64,000 nucleotides of DNA from Sphingobium sp. AS12. Lineage in GTDB: Bacteria; Pseudomonadota; Alphaproteobacteria; Sphingomonadales; Sphingomonadaceae. The stretch spans positions 265,084 to 329,083 of the forward strand of contig NZ_JAHRGM010000046.1 in NCBI RefSeq assembly GCF_019097845.1. The letters are read 5' to 3'. Numbering within the stretch: the first letter of the stretch is position 1; each line of letters begins with the position of its first letter. This document shows, in pieces, positions 42,951 through 50,647 of this stretch. Both the position numbers and the translations under genes were made by a program. The notes under the pieces are model-generated. The model was not told where the DNA came from, searched no databases, and saw only the letters and a list, made by a program, of their open reading frames with translations.

Positions 42951-43625
42951 ATGCCCCAGACCCTTCCCGAACAGCTCGCCGCCTTCCGGCGCGATTTCGA
43001 AGCGCGCGGCGATGTGCCCGTTGCCATTCACGAAACAATGCACCGCGCGACTGCCGAACTGATTGCCTCCGGCGCCGAGGCGCGCGCGCTCAAAGTCGGG
43101 GACAAGGCACCCGACTTCGCCCTTCGCGATGCCGCTGGCGTGGAACATGCGCTCGCCGTGCTGCTTGCGTCAGGTCTACTGGTCGTGACCTTCTATCGCG
43201 GCGTTTGGTGCCCCTATTGCAATCTCGACCTCAAGGCGATGGAGGCGGCGCGTGCCGGCATCGAATCCCTTGGTGCCCGGCTGGTCGCGATTTCTCCTCA
43301 GACCGCTCCGAACAGCCGCCGTTCCCAGCGCGAGAACGAACTCGGCTTTCCGATATTGTCCGACCCTGGCAACGCCGTTGCAGCCTCGTTCGGGCTGCGG
43401 TTCGAGTTGCCAGACTATCTTCGCAACCTCTACGAGAATAGCTTCAAGAACGATCTGGCGGTGGTCAACGGCGACCCGAGCTGGACGCTTCCAATGCCCG
43501 CCCGTTTCGTCATCGGCCAGGATGGCACGATCTTTTACGCCGAGGTCAGCGCAGACTACACAAACCGCCCCGACCCGTCCGAACTGTTGCCCGTGTTGCG
43601 CGAAGCGCGTTCCAGTGCATTGTGA
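42951..43625 (+). CDS. Peroxiredoxin-like protein (AhpC/TSA family)
   Basis: A 224-aa protein with the thioredoxin-fold core KVGDKAPDFALRDAAGVEHA and the motif VTFYRGVWCPYCNLDLKAME. Cys87 is the peroxidatic position and Cys90 could resolve it, as in the PRX-like FYRGxWCPxC group. No signal peptide is present, so it acts in the cytosol. AGGAG is 7 nt before the ATG. It lies downstream of bufA2 behind a stem-loop and probably detoxifies peroxides under the same stress. Confidence 0.88.
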   Translation: MPQTLPEQLAAFRRDFEARGDVPVAIHETMHRATAELIASGAEARALKVGDKAPDFALRDAAGVEHALAVLLASGLLVVTFYRGVWCPYCNLDLKAMEAARAGIESLGARLVAISPQTAPNSRRSQRENELGFPILSDPGNAVAASFGLRFELPDYLRNLYENSFKNDLAVVNGDPSWTLPMPARFVIGQDGTIFYAEVSADYTNRPDPSELLPVLREARSSAL

Positions 43626-43643
43626 ACAGCGGATCGCTCCGCT

Positions 43644-44285
43644 CTACCAGCGGGCCACCGACGGAAGAATGGTGCGCGACAAAAGGATGACGAGACCGCA
43701 GCCGAGCGAATACCAGACAGCGATATAGAACGGGTCGTCGCTCGGGCAGTGGAAGGCGAAGATAAATGCTCCCCAGGCAGCGCTCGCGGCACCGGTTGCG
43801 AGCGCACTTGCGGAGCGGTCGGTCGGTGCGCCTCGCCGCATCATAATCGCCAATGCCAGGATCGGCGGCAGCGACAGCAGCGTCATTGTGAAAAGGCATT
43901 GCAGGCCCATGCGCCATTGGAGCCTCTCGGCCAGCCCCAGCGGGCTCGCGTTGCCGAGGTCAATGAGCCACCCAGCGGCCAGCAGCACGGCCGCGACGCC
44001 AATCCACCACCGGAAGTTCTTGCGCGGGGAGGACACCGGATCGAACGACCGCAGGGCGGTTGCGACGCCGATCGCTGCAAGCGAGGCAAGGCCGCCGACT
44101 TTCCACCAAAACGCCGCTCCATCGAGCGCGGAGGCCAAATCCGGCCGCACCGTTCCAAGCGCCGCAAAGCCGCCCAGCTCGAGCGCGGCCAGGACAGCAA
44201 GCCAGGCAACCTGACGAACAGGGTTGTGCGGGCGAACCGGGCGAAGGTCGCCCACAAGCTCGTCGATCAGTAAGTCATTCGGCAT
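43644..44285 (-). CDS. nrsF: NrsF anti-sigma factor (DUF1109), cognate of SigF
   Basis: A 213-aa inner-membrane protein with six hydrophobic segments. The N-terminus DLLIDELVGDLRPVRPHN is the presumed sigma-binding part. Cys130 (GLQCLFTM) and Cys180 (FAFHCPSDD) are at the places where Caulobacter NrsF has its two functional cysteines, suggesting that metal or thiol chemistry releases SigF. It overlaps sigF by 11 bp and is expressed with it. Confidence 0.9.
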   Translation of the reverse strand: MPNDLLIDELVGDLRPVRPHNPVRQVAWLAVLAALELGGFAALGTVRPDLASALDGAAFWWKVGGLASLAAIGVATALRSFDPVSSPRKNFRWWIGVAAVLLAAGWLIDLGNASPLGLAERLQWRMGLQCLFTMTLLSLPPILALAIMMRRGAPTDRSASALATGAASAAWGAFIFAFHCPSDDPFYIAVWYSLGCGLVILLSRTILPSVARW

Positions 44286-44811
44286 CGGTTTGCTTCTGGA
44301 TCATCACCGCAAGCCGCGCCAGTCCTCGGTGAATGTTGACCTTGATGAGCGAACCCGATTGCCCGGTTCTCGCGGACGCTTCCTCGACCGAGCATCCTTC
44401 GATCTTCACAAGGCGTATCGCTTCCGCCTGCGCGGGCTTGAGCCGGGAAAGAAGCTGTTTCAACAGCACGGCGCTGGTCACGGCGCTTTCATGATCTCCG
44501 ACGGCAATGTCGTCCGAAAGTTCCTCGGACGATGTGCGGGCCATGGCACGAAGCCGGTCAATCCATTTGTATCGCGCAATTGCTGCGAGCCAGGGGCGGA
44601 AGGGACGCGCCGAATCGTAAGTGTGTCGTTTTTCGTGGATAGCGATCAGCGTGTCCTGAACGGCATCGTCCACCATCGCCGGCGGCAACCGCCGCCCGTA
44701 GAAGCGTTCGAGCCAGCCGCGCAGTTCGCCAAGGAGGCGGCGATACGCGCCGCCATGCCCTGCCTGGGCGGCCGCCATCAGTTCGCCCCAATCGTCACTC
44801 TTCGCGCTCAT
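44275..44811 (-). CDS. sigF: ECF sigma factor SigF
   Basis: A 178-aa ECF sigma factor. Region 2 includes VDDAVQDTLIAIHEKRHTYD and ARPFRPWLAAIARYKWIDRL; region 4 includes RLKPAQAEAIRLVKIEGCSV and SGSLIKVNIHRGLARLA. It precedes and overlaps nrsF, as in Caulobacter, where SigF answers copper, chromate and related stresses. A perfect GTAACC-N16-CGAA site upstream indicates autoregulation. The ATG at 44811 is preferred because an upstream ATG at 44883 lies only 10 bp beyond that promoter. Confidence 0.9.
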   Translation of the reverse strand: MSAKSDDWGELMAAAQAGHGGAYRRLLGELRGWLERFYGRRLPPAMVDDAVQDTLIAIHEKRHTYDSARPFRPWLAAIARYKWIDRLRAMARTSSEELSDDIAVGDHESAVTSAVLLKQLLSRLKPAQAEAIRLVKIEGCSVEEASARTGQSGSLIKVNIHRGLARLAVMIQKQTDAE

Positions 44812-44892
44812 GACGGTAGCTGCGGGGAAGGCGACGACCCTCTCTCCTTGCCGTCGGAGAAACTGCGTTGGAATGCGCTGCATCTGGGGAGT

Positions 44893-44918
44893 TTCGATTG
44901 CGATCGGGCAAAGGTTAC
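44893..44918 (-). promoter_or_regulatory. SigF-type promoter for sigF-nrsF (autoregulation)
   Basis: Minus strand GTAACC (44918-44913), 16 nt, CGAA (44896-44893). A perfect match about 80 bp before the sigF start. Confidence 0.8.
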
Positions 44919-44985
44919 GCGCGCGCAGGGAAGAATTACCCGGCCCTGAGGAGATTGACGGCGGTGCATGTTCCGATCCGGTCGG

Positions 44986-45927
44986 TCAAAGCGCATCGGT
45001 CACCTCGGTTGAGGCGTTGCCGCGCCGCAAGCTGCTGGGGTCAATCCCGAAAGTCTTGCGGAACGCCCGGCTAAAATGGCTGCGGTTCGCAAATCCGACC
45101 TGCGAGGCGATAGCGGAAACCGGCAGCGGCGTGGACAAGAGAAGTTCGCGCGCCGATGTCAGCCGCGCGCGCGCAACGAATTCCATCGGTGTTGCGCCAA
45201 GAGTATCGGAGAACGCCTTCGCGAAACCGGATCGGCTCATGCCCGCTGCGCGCGCCAAACTGTTCAGCTCGTAAGGGGCGGCCGGATTCTGGACTACGGC
45301 GGCCACGGCGCGCGCGAGCGAGGGGCGTAGGAAAAGGCCGGGAAGTGTCCGTTCTATCCCGTGGTGCGCGGCGTAGCGGCGCAAGGCGACGATCAGGCAC
45401 GCCTTCATCAGCGCGCCAACCAGCGCCCTGCTTCCTAGCGCGAGGTCCGCAGTCTCTCGGAGCATGACTTCAAAGGCAGCGCGAACCACCGGCTCATCCG
45501 AGAGGTGGGCGCAAATGGGAGCAGACAGCCCATGCAACGCTCCGAACGACCCGCCGACATCCGCCCGAACCTCGCCGCAGATGATCCGCACCCTGCTCGG
45601 CGCATTCAGGGCGGCGTTCAGGAACAGCAAGCCATCGGGCCGCCTGTTGCAGATCTCCTCCGCCTGAAAGACGGTCGCTGGCGAGGGCGTGGCCGCCATC
45701 CGCTGCCGAACGCCAGGCGGTACGATGACGACGCTTCCTTCGGGAACGGCGACATCTCGATCATCGCCGATTTGAATATACAGGGTGCCGCCGAGCACGA
45801 AGTGAACCTCGATTGCGTCGAGCGGCGGCGCGGCGATCGCCGAATCCGGTGCGAACTCGCACAGGGCGACCTCATGAACGTCGACCGCGAGCGCGGCCAG
45901 GATTTGATCGAGCGCAATGTGATACAT
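44986..45927 (-). CDS. AraC-family transcriptional regulator
   Basis: A 313-aa protein with an N-terminal cupin_6-type domain (EVHFVLGGTLYIQIGDDRDV, VPEGSVVIVPPGVRQRM) and a C-terminal double HTH: NSLARAAGMSRSGFAKAFSD and SAIASQVGFANRSHFSRAFRKTFG. Start 45927 is the first ATG in reach of the domain. It stands between sigF and msrA and has no SigF-type promoter of its own. A cupin_6 AraC protein often controls a divergent oxidoreductase gene; msrA is the divergent neighbour here. Confidence 0.85.
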   Translation of the reverse strand: MYHIALDQILAALAVDVHEVALCEFAPDSAIAAPPLDAIEVHFVLGGTLYIQIGDDRDVAVPEGSVVIVPPGVRQRMAATPSPATVFQAEEICNRRPDGLLFLNAALNAPSRVRIICGEVRADVGGSFGALHGLSAPICAHLSDEPVVRAAFEVMLRETADLALGSRALVGALMKACLIVALRRYAAHHGIERTLPGLFLRPSLARAVAAVVQNPAAPYELNSLARAAGMSRSGFAKAFSDTLGATPMEFVARARLTSARELLLSTPLPVSAIASQVGFANRSHFSRAFRKTFGIDPSSLRRGNASTEVTDAL

Positions 45928-46069
45928 GATTGGACCGTCCGCAACTGTGCCGATTTGGCGCGAATTTTCCAGACGATATGCAACGTCCGCCAAATATTGG
46001 ACGTGGGGGCACACGGGAGGACGTGAAGCAACCTCCCGCTGTGAAATAACTTCATCGGCGGCGTTCGAT

Positions 46070-46095
46070 GTAACCGGGCGGCTCACCGCGACGTA
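46070..46095 (+). promoter_or_regulatory. SigF-type promoter for msrA-msrB
   Basis: GTAACC (46070-46075), 16 nt, CGTA (46092-46095), 24 bp before the msrA ATG. The -10 box is the same variant as at dipZ. Confidence 0.65.
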
Positions 46096-46119
46096 TCCCA
46101 GAAGCCATAGTTTCTGGAG

Positions 46120-46800
46120 ATGACCTTGCGCCACGTCCACGCCGTTGCCATCGCCCTCGTCGTCGTCGGGGGTTTGTCGCTCATGCGTATCGACTCCTCG
46201 GCCGCAGCCGCGAAGAGCTTTGCAAAGGCACCACCGGCAAAGCTGGTCGCTTCCTCCTCCGGGCGCCGCGAGATAGCCGTCTTCGCCGGGGGTTGCTTCT
46301 GGGGTGTCGAAGGCGTGTTCGAGCATGTGAGGGGCGTGGTGAGCGCGGCGTCTGGATATGCCGGTGGCACAGCCGGAACCGCCCGATATGAGACCGTATC
46401 GACCGGGACAACCGGCCATGCCGAAGCGGTCAAGGTCGTCTTTGATCCGTCGCAAGTGAGCTATGCTGATTTGCTGCAAATCTACTTTTCGGTCGTTGCC
46501 GATCCGACGACACTCAATCGCCAGGGGCCTGACACCGGATCACAATATCGCACAGCTCTTTTTCCGACCTCGGCAGCCCAAGCGAACGTGGCGCGGGCTT
46601 ACATCGCACAACTCACGGCCCAACGTGTGTTTTCGCGGCCGATTGTAACGAAAATCGAGTCATCGAAACCCTTCTATCCGGCGGAAGCATATCATCAGAA
46701 CTTCATGACTCGACACCCGGACTATCCATACATCGTGTTCAACGATCGCCCGAAGGTCGAAGCCCTGAAACGAATATTCCCGTCTAACTACCGCGGATGA
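46120..46800 (+). CDS. msrA: Exported peptide-methionine (S)-S-oxide reductase
   Basis: MsrA reduces the S-form of methionine sulfoxide. The catalytic motif is AVFAGGCFWGVEGVFEHVRG with Cys59, followed by ASGYAGG, GHAEAVKVVFDP and the tail YHQNFMTRHPDYPYIV. The first 30 residues form a hydrophobic signal, so this copy works in the periplasm. Together with the Tat-type MsrB 13 bp downstream it covers both sulfoxide stereoisomers, and periplasmic thioredoxins of the island can recycle them. Confidence 0.93.
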   Translation: MTLRHVHAVAIALVVVGGLSLMRIDSSAAAAKSFAKAPPAKLVASSSGRREIAVFAGGCFWGVEGVFEHVRGVVSAASGYAGGTAGTARYETVSTGTTGHAEAVKVVFDPSQVSYADLLQIYFSVVADPTTLNRQGPDTGSQYRTALFPTSAAQANVARAYIAQLTAQRVFSRPIVTKIESSKPFYPAEAYHQNFMTRHPDYPYIVFNDRPKVEALKRIFPSNYRG

Positions 46801-46813
46801 AAGGAGAGGTGAA

Positions 46814-47314
46814 ATGGTACCGAAGCAAAGCCGCCGCGTGTTTCTAGGGTTATGCTCGGCGACCGCCACTGTAGCGTTGTCGAGGCAATTCGCATTCGCT
46901 GCTGGCGATACGGCAACCTCACCTATGAAGCTTTCTGACGCCGAGTGGCGCAAGCGCCTGTCCCCTCCAGCATACGCGGTCTTGCGGCGAGCCGCGACCG
47001 AGCGGCCATACTCCAGCCCTCTCAACTCGGAACATCGCGCAGGAACCTTTCTTTGCGCCGGATGCAGCCTGCCGCTGTTTGCGTCATCGACGAAATTCGA
47101 CAGCGGGACAGGTTGGCCAAGTTTCTATGACCATCTGCCCAGTGCCGTCGCTGAGAAGCGAGACTTTGCATTCGGCATGGTGCGAACGGAGGTTCGTTGC
47201 GCCCGCTGCGACGGCCATCTCGGGCATGTTTTCGACGACGGCCCGAAGCCTACGGGACTGCGATACTGTATGAACGGCGTGGCGCTGCGGTTCGCGACGA
47301 AGCGGACAACTTAG
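46814..47314 (+). CDS. msrB: Exported peptide-methionine (R)-S-oxide reductase
   Basis: A 166-aa protein. RRVFLGLCSATATVALS at the N-terminus is a Tat-type signal. The zinc site has two CxxC pairs (Cys81/84 in FLCAGCSLPLF and Cys129/132 in RCARCDGHLGH). The catalytic Cys152 is in GLRYCMNGVALRF. GTGWPSFYDHLP is the substrate loop. It lies 13 bp behind msrA under the same SigF-type promoter. Confidence 0.93.
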   Translation: MVPKQSRRVFLGLCSATATVALSRQFAFAAGDTATSPMKLSDAEWRKRLSPPAYAVLRRAATERPYSSPLNSEHRAGTFLCAGCSLPLFASSTKFDSGTGWPSFYDHLPSAVAEKRDFAFGMVRTEVRCARCDGHLGHVFDDGPKPTGLRYCMNGVALRFATKRTT

Positions 47315-47421
47315 GCCGAAGTTGGTTCAAAGTTCCAAATTGTCAGTCCGCATCAATTACACGATGACTCATTGGAGCCACCAGATGACGGTAGCAGCGA
47401 TGGGTTAGTTAGAGAGCGCCA

Positions 47422-47877
47422 ATGACCGCGAAAGCCAAAGCCAACTATCTTCTGCGCGGCGCCATCGCGCTGGTGGGCGCCGTCATCGTCTTCCTCGGAC
47501 TCAATGTCGGGTTGGGCGGAATCCCGACGCTCGGCTGGCAGGGCGGCTCGGCGCCGTTTTTCGCGATCACCGATACGACGATCTTCGCTGTGCGCAACAG
47601 CCATGTTCGCTTCCTGGGGGGCGTCTGGTTTGGGGTGGGCCAGTTGATGCTTGCGGGCAGCCTGGCGTTTCAGCGCTTGCGCACTGTGCTGATCGCTCTC
47701 GCCGCGATGATCTTTGTGGGCGGTCTGGCGCGCATGAGCGGATATGAACCAAGCGTCCTGTTCAGCCCCGAAATCGCTCCATCGCTGCTCTTCGAGATCG
47801 TGATCGCACCCTTGCTTGCCTTCTGGTTCTGGAAGGCGGAGCGGCAGCCTGAAGCTGGAAAGGAGATGCGACCATGA
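47422..47877 (+). CDS. DUF4345-family membrane protein
   Basis: A 151-aa protein with four helices. RNSHVRFLGGVWFGVGQLML and MIFVGGLARMSGYEPSVLFS are the DUF4345 pattern. Function is unknown. It lies 107 bp behind msrB without a SigF-type promoter, so it may be outside the regulon. Confidence 0.75.
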   Translation: MTAKAKANYLLRGAIALVGAVIVFLGLNVGLGGIPTLGWQGGSAPFFAITDTTIFAVRNSHVRFLGGVWFGVGQLMLAGSLAFQRLRTVLIALAAMIFVGGLARMSGYEPSVLFSPEIAPSLLFEIVIAPLLAFWFWKAERQPEAGKEMRP

Positions 47878-47973
47878 CCTATGCTCCAGGCGCCTGTCGG
47901 CAGCGACCGGGAACAAGCTGGAACGCGGAGGGAATATTTGACCATATGGCGAATCCACGCAGGAAGCGCCGGA

Positions 47974-48195
47974 TCACATTGAGCGAGCCCGCAGCAGGAA
48001 ATCCCGCACATGCACGACGCGGTGACGGCGAAGCACCGTCTTGTTCCGGACCAGACAGAGCCTGTTGTCCGGCCCCGGTCGCGCCGGCGCCAATTCGACG
48101 AGATGCCCCGCCGCCAACACCGCGCAAGATGGTCCGGCAAGACCGTCCATCCCGTTCCGGCTTTCGCCGACTATGCGAAACCCGGTATCTGTCAT
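47974..48195 (-). pseudogene. LysR-type regulator, C-terminal remnant
   Basis: The 73-codon frame reads AGPSCAVLAAGHLVELAPAR, PGPDNRLCLVRNKTVLRR and HVRDFLLRARSM. This is the end of a LysR effector-binding domain (the place where proteins have LV.LLP..P.P...LVYP..R..SPRVRAFVDFL). The HTH and most of the domain are missing; an in-frame stop lies just upstream of the apparent ATG. Confidence 0.5.
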
Positions 48196-48216
48196 GGCGC
48201 GAGGCTATCCTGCTTG

Positions 48217-48235
48217 ACACTGGTTGAACCAGTGT
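48217..48235. repeat. Perfect inverted repeat, 9-bp arms
   Basis: ACACTGGTT-G-AACCAGTGT. It lies between the LysR remnant and the broken quinone-oxidoreductase gene, where a LysR- or TetR-type operator would be expected, so it may be a relic of their regulation. Confidence 0.5.
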
Positions 48236-48276
48236 GACTTGTAGCGTCTGTTCAATAGGTATTCATGGAGGGCGTC

Positions 48277-48395
48277 ATGCGCGCCGTGCAGATCGGCTGG
48301 TGCCTGTCGTGCTTCCCGATCCCAAACCCGGCCCGGGGCAAATACTCATCCGCCTCGCCGTCGCGTCGGGGAACCGGGCGGATGCGACAGGCCGT
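48277..48395 (+). pseudogene. Zinc-type alcohol dehydrogenase/quinone oxidoreductase, frameshifted N-terminal remnant
   Basis: The ATG at 48277 reads MRAVQI, the typical N-terminus, then shifts frame. The next frame continues RLVPVVLPDPKPGPGQILIR and LAVASGNRADATGR, matching the family's VELPDPKPGPGQVLIRV...NRAD. Nothing of the catalytic or Rossmann domain follows. The gene was broken by a frameshift and then a deletion. Confidence 0.6.
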
Positions 48396-48457
48396 CGATC
48401 GTCTAAGTCGGCCTGTGTGATGCCCGCTCACAAATTCAAAGATCGGAAAATGCCAGG

Positions 48458-48838
48458 ATGCCACATTGCGTGATCGAGTGCCCGGCTTCCATCGAGACGG
48501 CAGTGGATTTGGATATCCTGGTCAAAGCTGTCCACGACGCGGCGGATTCAACCGGGCTCTTCGCTCCTGGAGATGTGAAGTCGCGATTGACGGTTTACCA
48601 TCATGACATGGTTGGTGGCCGGAAGGACGACTATGTCCATGTGACGATCGGCCTTCTGAGCGGACGTACGGATGGTCAGAAAAAGGCGGTTTCCAGCGCC
48701 GTGGCGCGCGCGGTCTGCGACCTGCTCCCGGGTGTCCACTTCATTTCTGTGGATGTGCGGGACTTTTGCCTGGAAACCTACAGCAATCGAGCCTCGCTGG
48801 ACCGCCTTGCCGGGCAGGTCGCTCCAGCCCGCATCTGA
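48458..48838 (+). CDS. 5-carboxymethyl-2-hydroxymuconate delta-isomerase-like protein
   Basis: A 126-aa member of the tautomerase superfamily, the usual size of HpaF/HpcD. MPHCVIEC puts the catalytic Pro right after the initiator Met. VTIGLLSGRTDGQKKAVSSA and PGVHFISVDVRDFCLETYSN fit the family. In homoprotocatechuate degradation it isomerises CHM, but no other genes of that pathway are near, so substrate is open. Confidence 0.8.
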   Translation: MPHCVIECPASIETAVDLDILVKAVHDAADSTGLFAPGDVKSRLTVYHHDMVGGRKDDYVHVTIGLLSGRTDGQKKAVSSAVARAVCDLLPGVHFISVDVRDFCLETYSNRASLDRLAGQVAPARI

Positions 48839-49140
48839 TGAAGCGGTCGTCGCCGGAAAATCCTCGGGATTGCCGAGCCGCCACGGAACACCTTAATGTG
48901 CGGATGCTCTCGCTGACGTTGGAATGTGCGCGTGAGGTCAATGATCGGCAAGTGGAGCGAACTCGTGTCGTCGGAGGCCAGCATCGGCCGCGCTGACGTG
49001 TTTTCGGTTCAGAATGGTGCAGAGAAGCTGGTCGCCGTCTATCAGGCGACGCTCTCAGCAGTGGAAACCCGGCCTCCGGTCTGAACAAAGGAAAGTGGAG
49101 AGCGAAGATGCGGTGAGCAAGTGGGCACCGTGGCCAAGCC
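48839..49140. other. Intergenic, no gene recognised
   Basis: About 300 bp between two convergent genes. No coding frame or clear terminator hairpin was noticed. Confidence 0.4.
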
Positions 49141-50046
49141 CTATCGCGTGCGGTAGCGGCCCGGCGAAATCGAGAAGTGCCGACGGAAGGCGTTGCCGAA
49201 AGCCGTGGCCGAATCATAGCCGACGCTGAGCGCCACGTTCTCCACAGAGCTTTCGGTCGATCGCAGCAGCTTCGCTGCGACATTCATGCGCCATTGCGCC
49301 AGATACCCGAGCGGAGCCTGGCCGACCAGACGGGAGAAACGACGCGCGAAAGCCGCCCTGGACATGCCGGCGCGCGCAGCAAGCTCCGCGACCGACCAGC
49401 TATGACGCGGATCATGGTGCATCGCCGAGAGCGCGCGGAGAATTTTCGGATCGCGCAAAGCGCCGAGCCAGCCGGCGTTCGGCGCGGTTTGCGTTTCGAG
49501 CCAATGCCTGACGATCAGCACCAGAAGCGCGTCAAGCAGCCTTGCAACCACGATCTCCGAGCCTGCGCGCTGGCGCTCCACCTCTTCGAGGAGCATGCGG
49601 GCAAGGGCGGGCAAAGCCTCGCCGCGCTTGGCTTCGTCCGAGGGAATGTGGATCACTTCCGGCAGCATGCCGGCCAGCGGGTGCCTTGCGGCGTGGTCGA
49701 ACGTGATCTCGGCGCAGAGCAGACCGGCCCACTTGCCGCCTTGCTCGCCGTCCAGGGCGCGCTGGCGGGCAACCGCCAGTCCTTCTTCGAGCGGCAGCGG
49801 CGGCGTGTCGGTTGCGTCGGACAGGATATGCGCCAGGGCGCTCGGGATCAGCACAATATCGCCTTCGGCGAGGTACAACGGTGCAGCACCTGGCATGCGC
49901 AGCCAGCATCCGCCCCGCCGGACAAGGTGAATCGCAACGCGAATCTCGGACGGAACCAGAAGCGCCCAGGGCGCAATCATTTCGGATTGCGTGATGACGG
50001 CGTTTCCGAGGCTCGCCAGCCGCAGCACATCCGCAAGCACATCCAT
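49141..50046 (-). CDS. AraC-family transcriptional regulator (cupin_6 type)
   Basis: A 301-aa protein. The N-terminal cupin_6 domain contains MDVLADVLRLASLGNAVITQ, VRRGGCWLRMPG and LAEGDIVLIPSALAHIL. The HTH pair at the C-terminus reads VAELAARAGMSRAAFARRFS and ENVALSVGYDSATAFGNAFR. GGAG lies 9 nt before the ATG at 50046; two in-frame ATGs upstream are possible. It is divergent from the SnoaL-like and FAD-oxidoreductase genes, the typical targets of this regulator type. Confidence 0.88.
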   Translation of the reverse strand: MDVLADVLRLASLGNAVITQSEMIAPWALLVPSEIRVAIHLVRRGGCWLRMPGAAPLYLAEGDIVLIPSALAHILSDATDTPPLPLEEGLAVARQRALDGEQGGKWAGLLCAEITFDHAARHPLAGMLPEVIHIPSDEAKRGEALPALARMLLEEVERQRAGSEIVVARLLDALLVLIVRHWLETQTAPNAGWLGALRDPKILRALSAMHHDPRHSWSVAELAARAGMSRAAFARRFSRLVGQAPLGYLAQWRMNVAAKLLRSTESSVENVALSVGYDSATAFGNAFRRHFSISPGRYRTR

Positions 50047-50182
50047 GCCGCACTCCAAACCGCCTACACGCATAGAATACGCCAATCTGAGATGATCGAA
50101 TAGGTTTTTGCGCTCTCAGCTTGTTCAGAAGAGCCTACGGAAACGGCTATCATGCGGCATCGGACATCGTGAGGAGTGAGAC

Positions 50183-50566
50183 ATGAACGCCGCGCAGACG
50201 CCGGAACAGTTGCATCAGGAATTAGCGCGCGCCTACGGCGAGAGGGATTTGGATCGCCTCGTCGCCCTCTTCGAGGCGGACGCCACGCTCGTCCCGCAGC
50301 CTGGCGCTCTTGCGCGAGGACCCGAAGAGATTCGCGCCGCCCTGTCGGGCTTTCTCCAGCTCGGCGGCGTGATGGCGGTGGAAACAGTCGAAATCGTTCC
50401 GGCGGGAGATTGCGCGCTGACGCGGAGCGTCTGGTCGATCATCGAAGACGGTCGGACTAAAATCTCTGCTCACGGGGTGGAGATTTTGCGCAAACGCGCG
50501 GACGGAACGTGGCGCTTCCTGCTCGATCACCCGTTCGGCGGCGGCGATCAGCAGGCCCAGCCGTAA
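50183..50566 (+). CDS. SnoaL/DUF4440-like small protein (NTF2 fold)
   Basis: A 127-aa protein: LHQELARAYGERDLDRLVALFEADATLVPQPG with GPEEIRAALSGFL and a WRFLLDHPF end is the NTF2-like pattern of DUF4440 proteins. No catalytic residue can be named. It opens the rightward run that includes the FAD oxidoreductase and the ECF41-type sigma factor. Confidence 0.75.
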   Translation: MNAAQTPEQLHQELARAYGERDLDRLVALFEADATLVPQPGALARGPEEIRAALSGFLQLGGVMAVETVEIVPAGDCALTRSVWSIIEDGRTKISAHGVEILRKRADGTWRFLLDHPFGGGDQQAQP

Positions 50567-50647
50567 GCGGGAGGGCGCGGCAACCGGGAAGTCACAAATC
50601 CGCATCCTCGCGTGTCTTTCCCATCATGGATCGTGAGGAAGGACGCG

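Noticed and set aside
47670..48140. 156-codon minus-strand frame overlapping the DUF4345 gene
   Set aside because: It runs antisense through a recognised membrane-protein gene and shows no family motif. Only the separate frame at 47974-48195 has LysR-like sequence.
48458..48838. Homoprotocatechuate (hpa) degradation operon
   Set aside because: Only the small isomerase resembles this pathway. No ring-cleavage dioxygenase, dehydrogenase or decarboxylase is nearby, so the pathway is not claimed.
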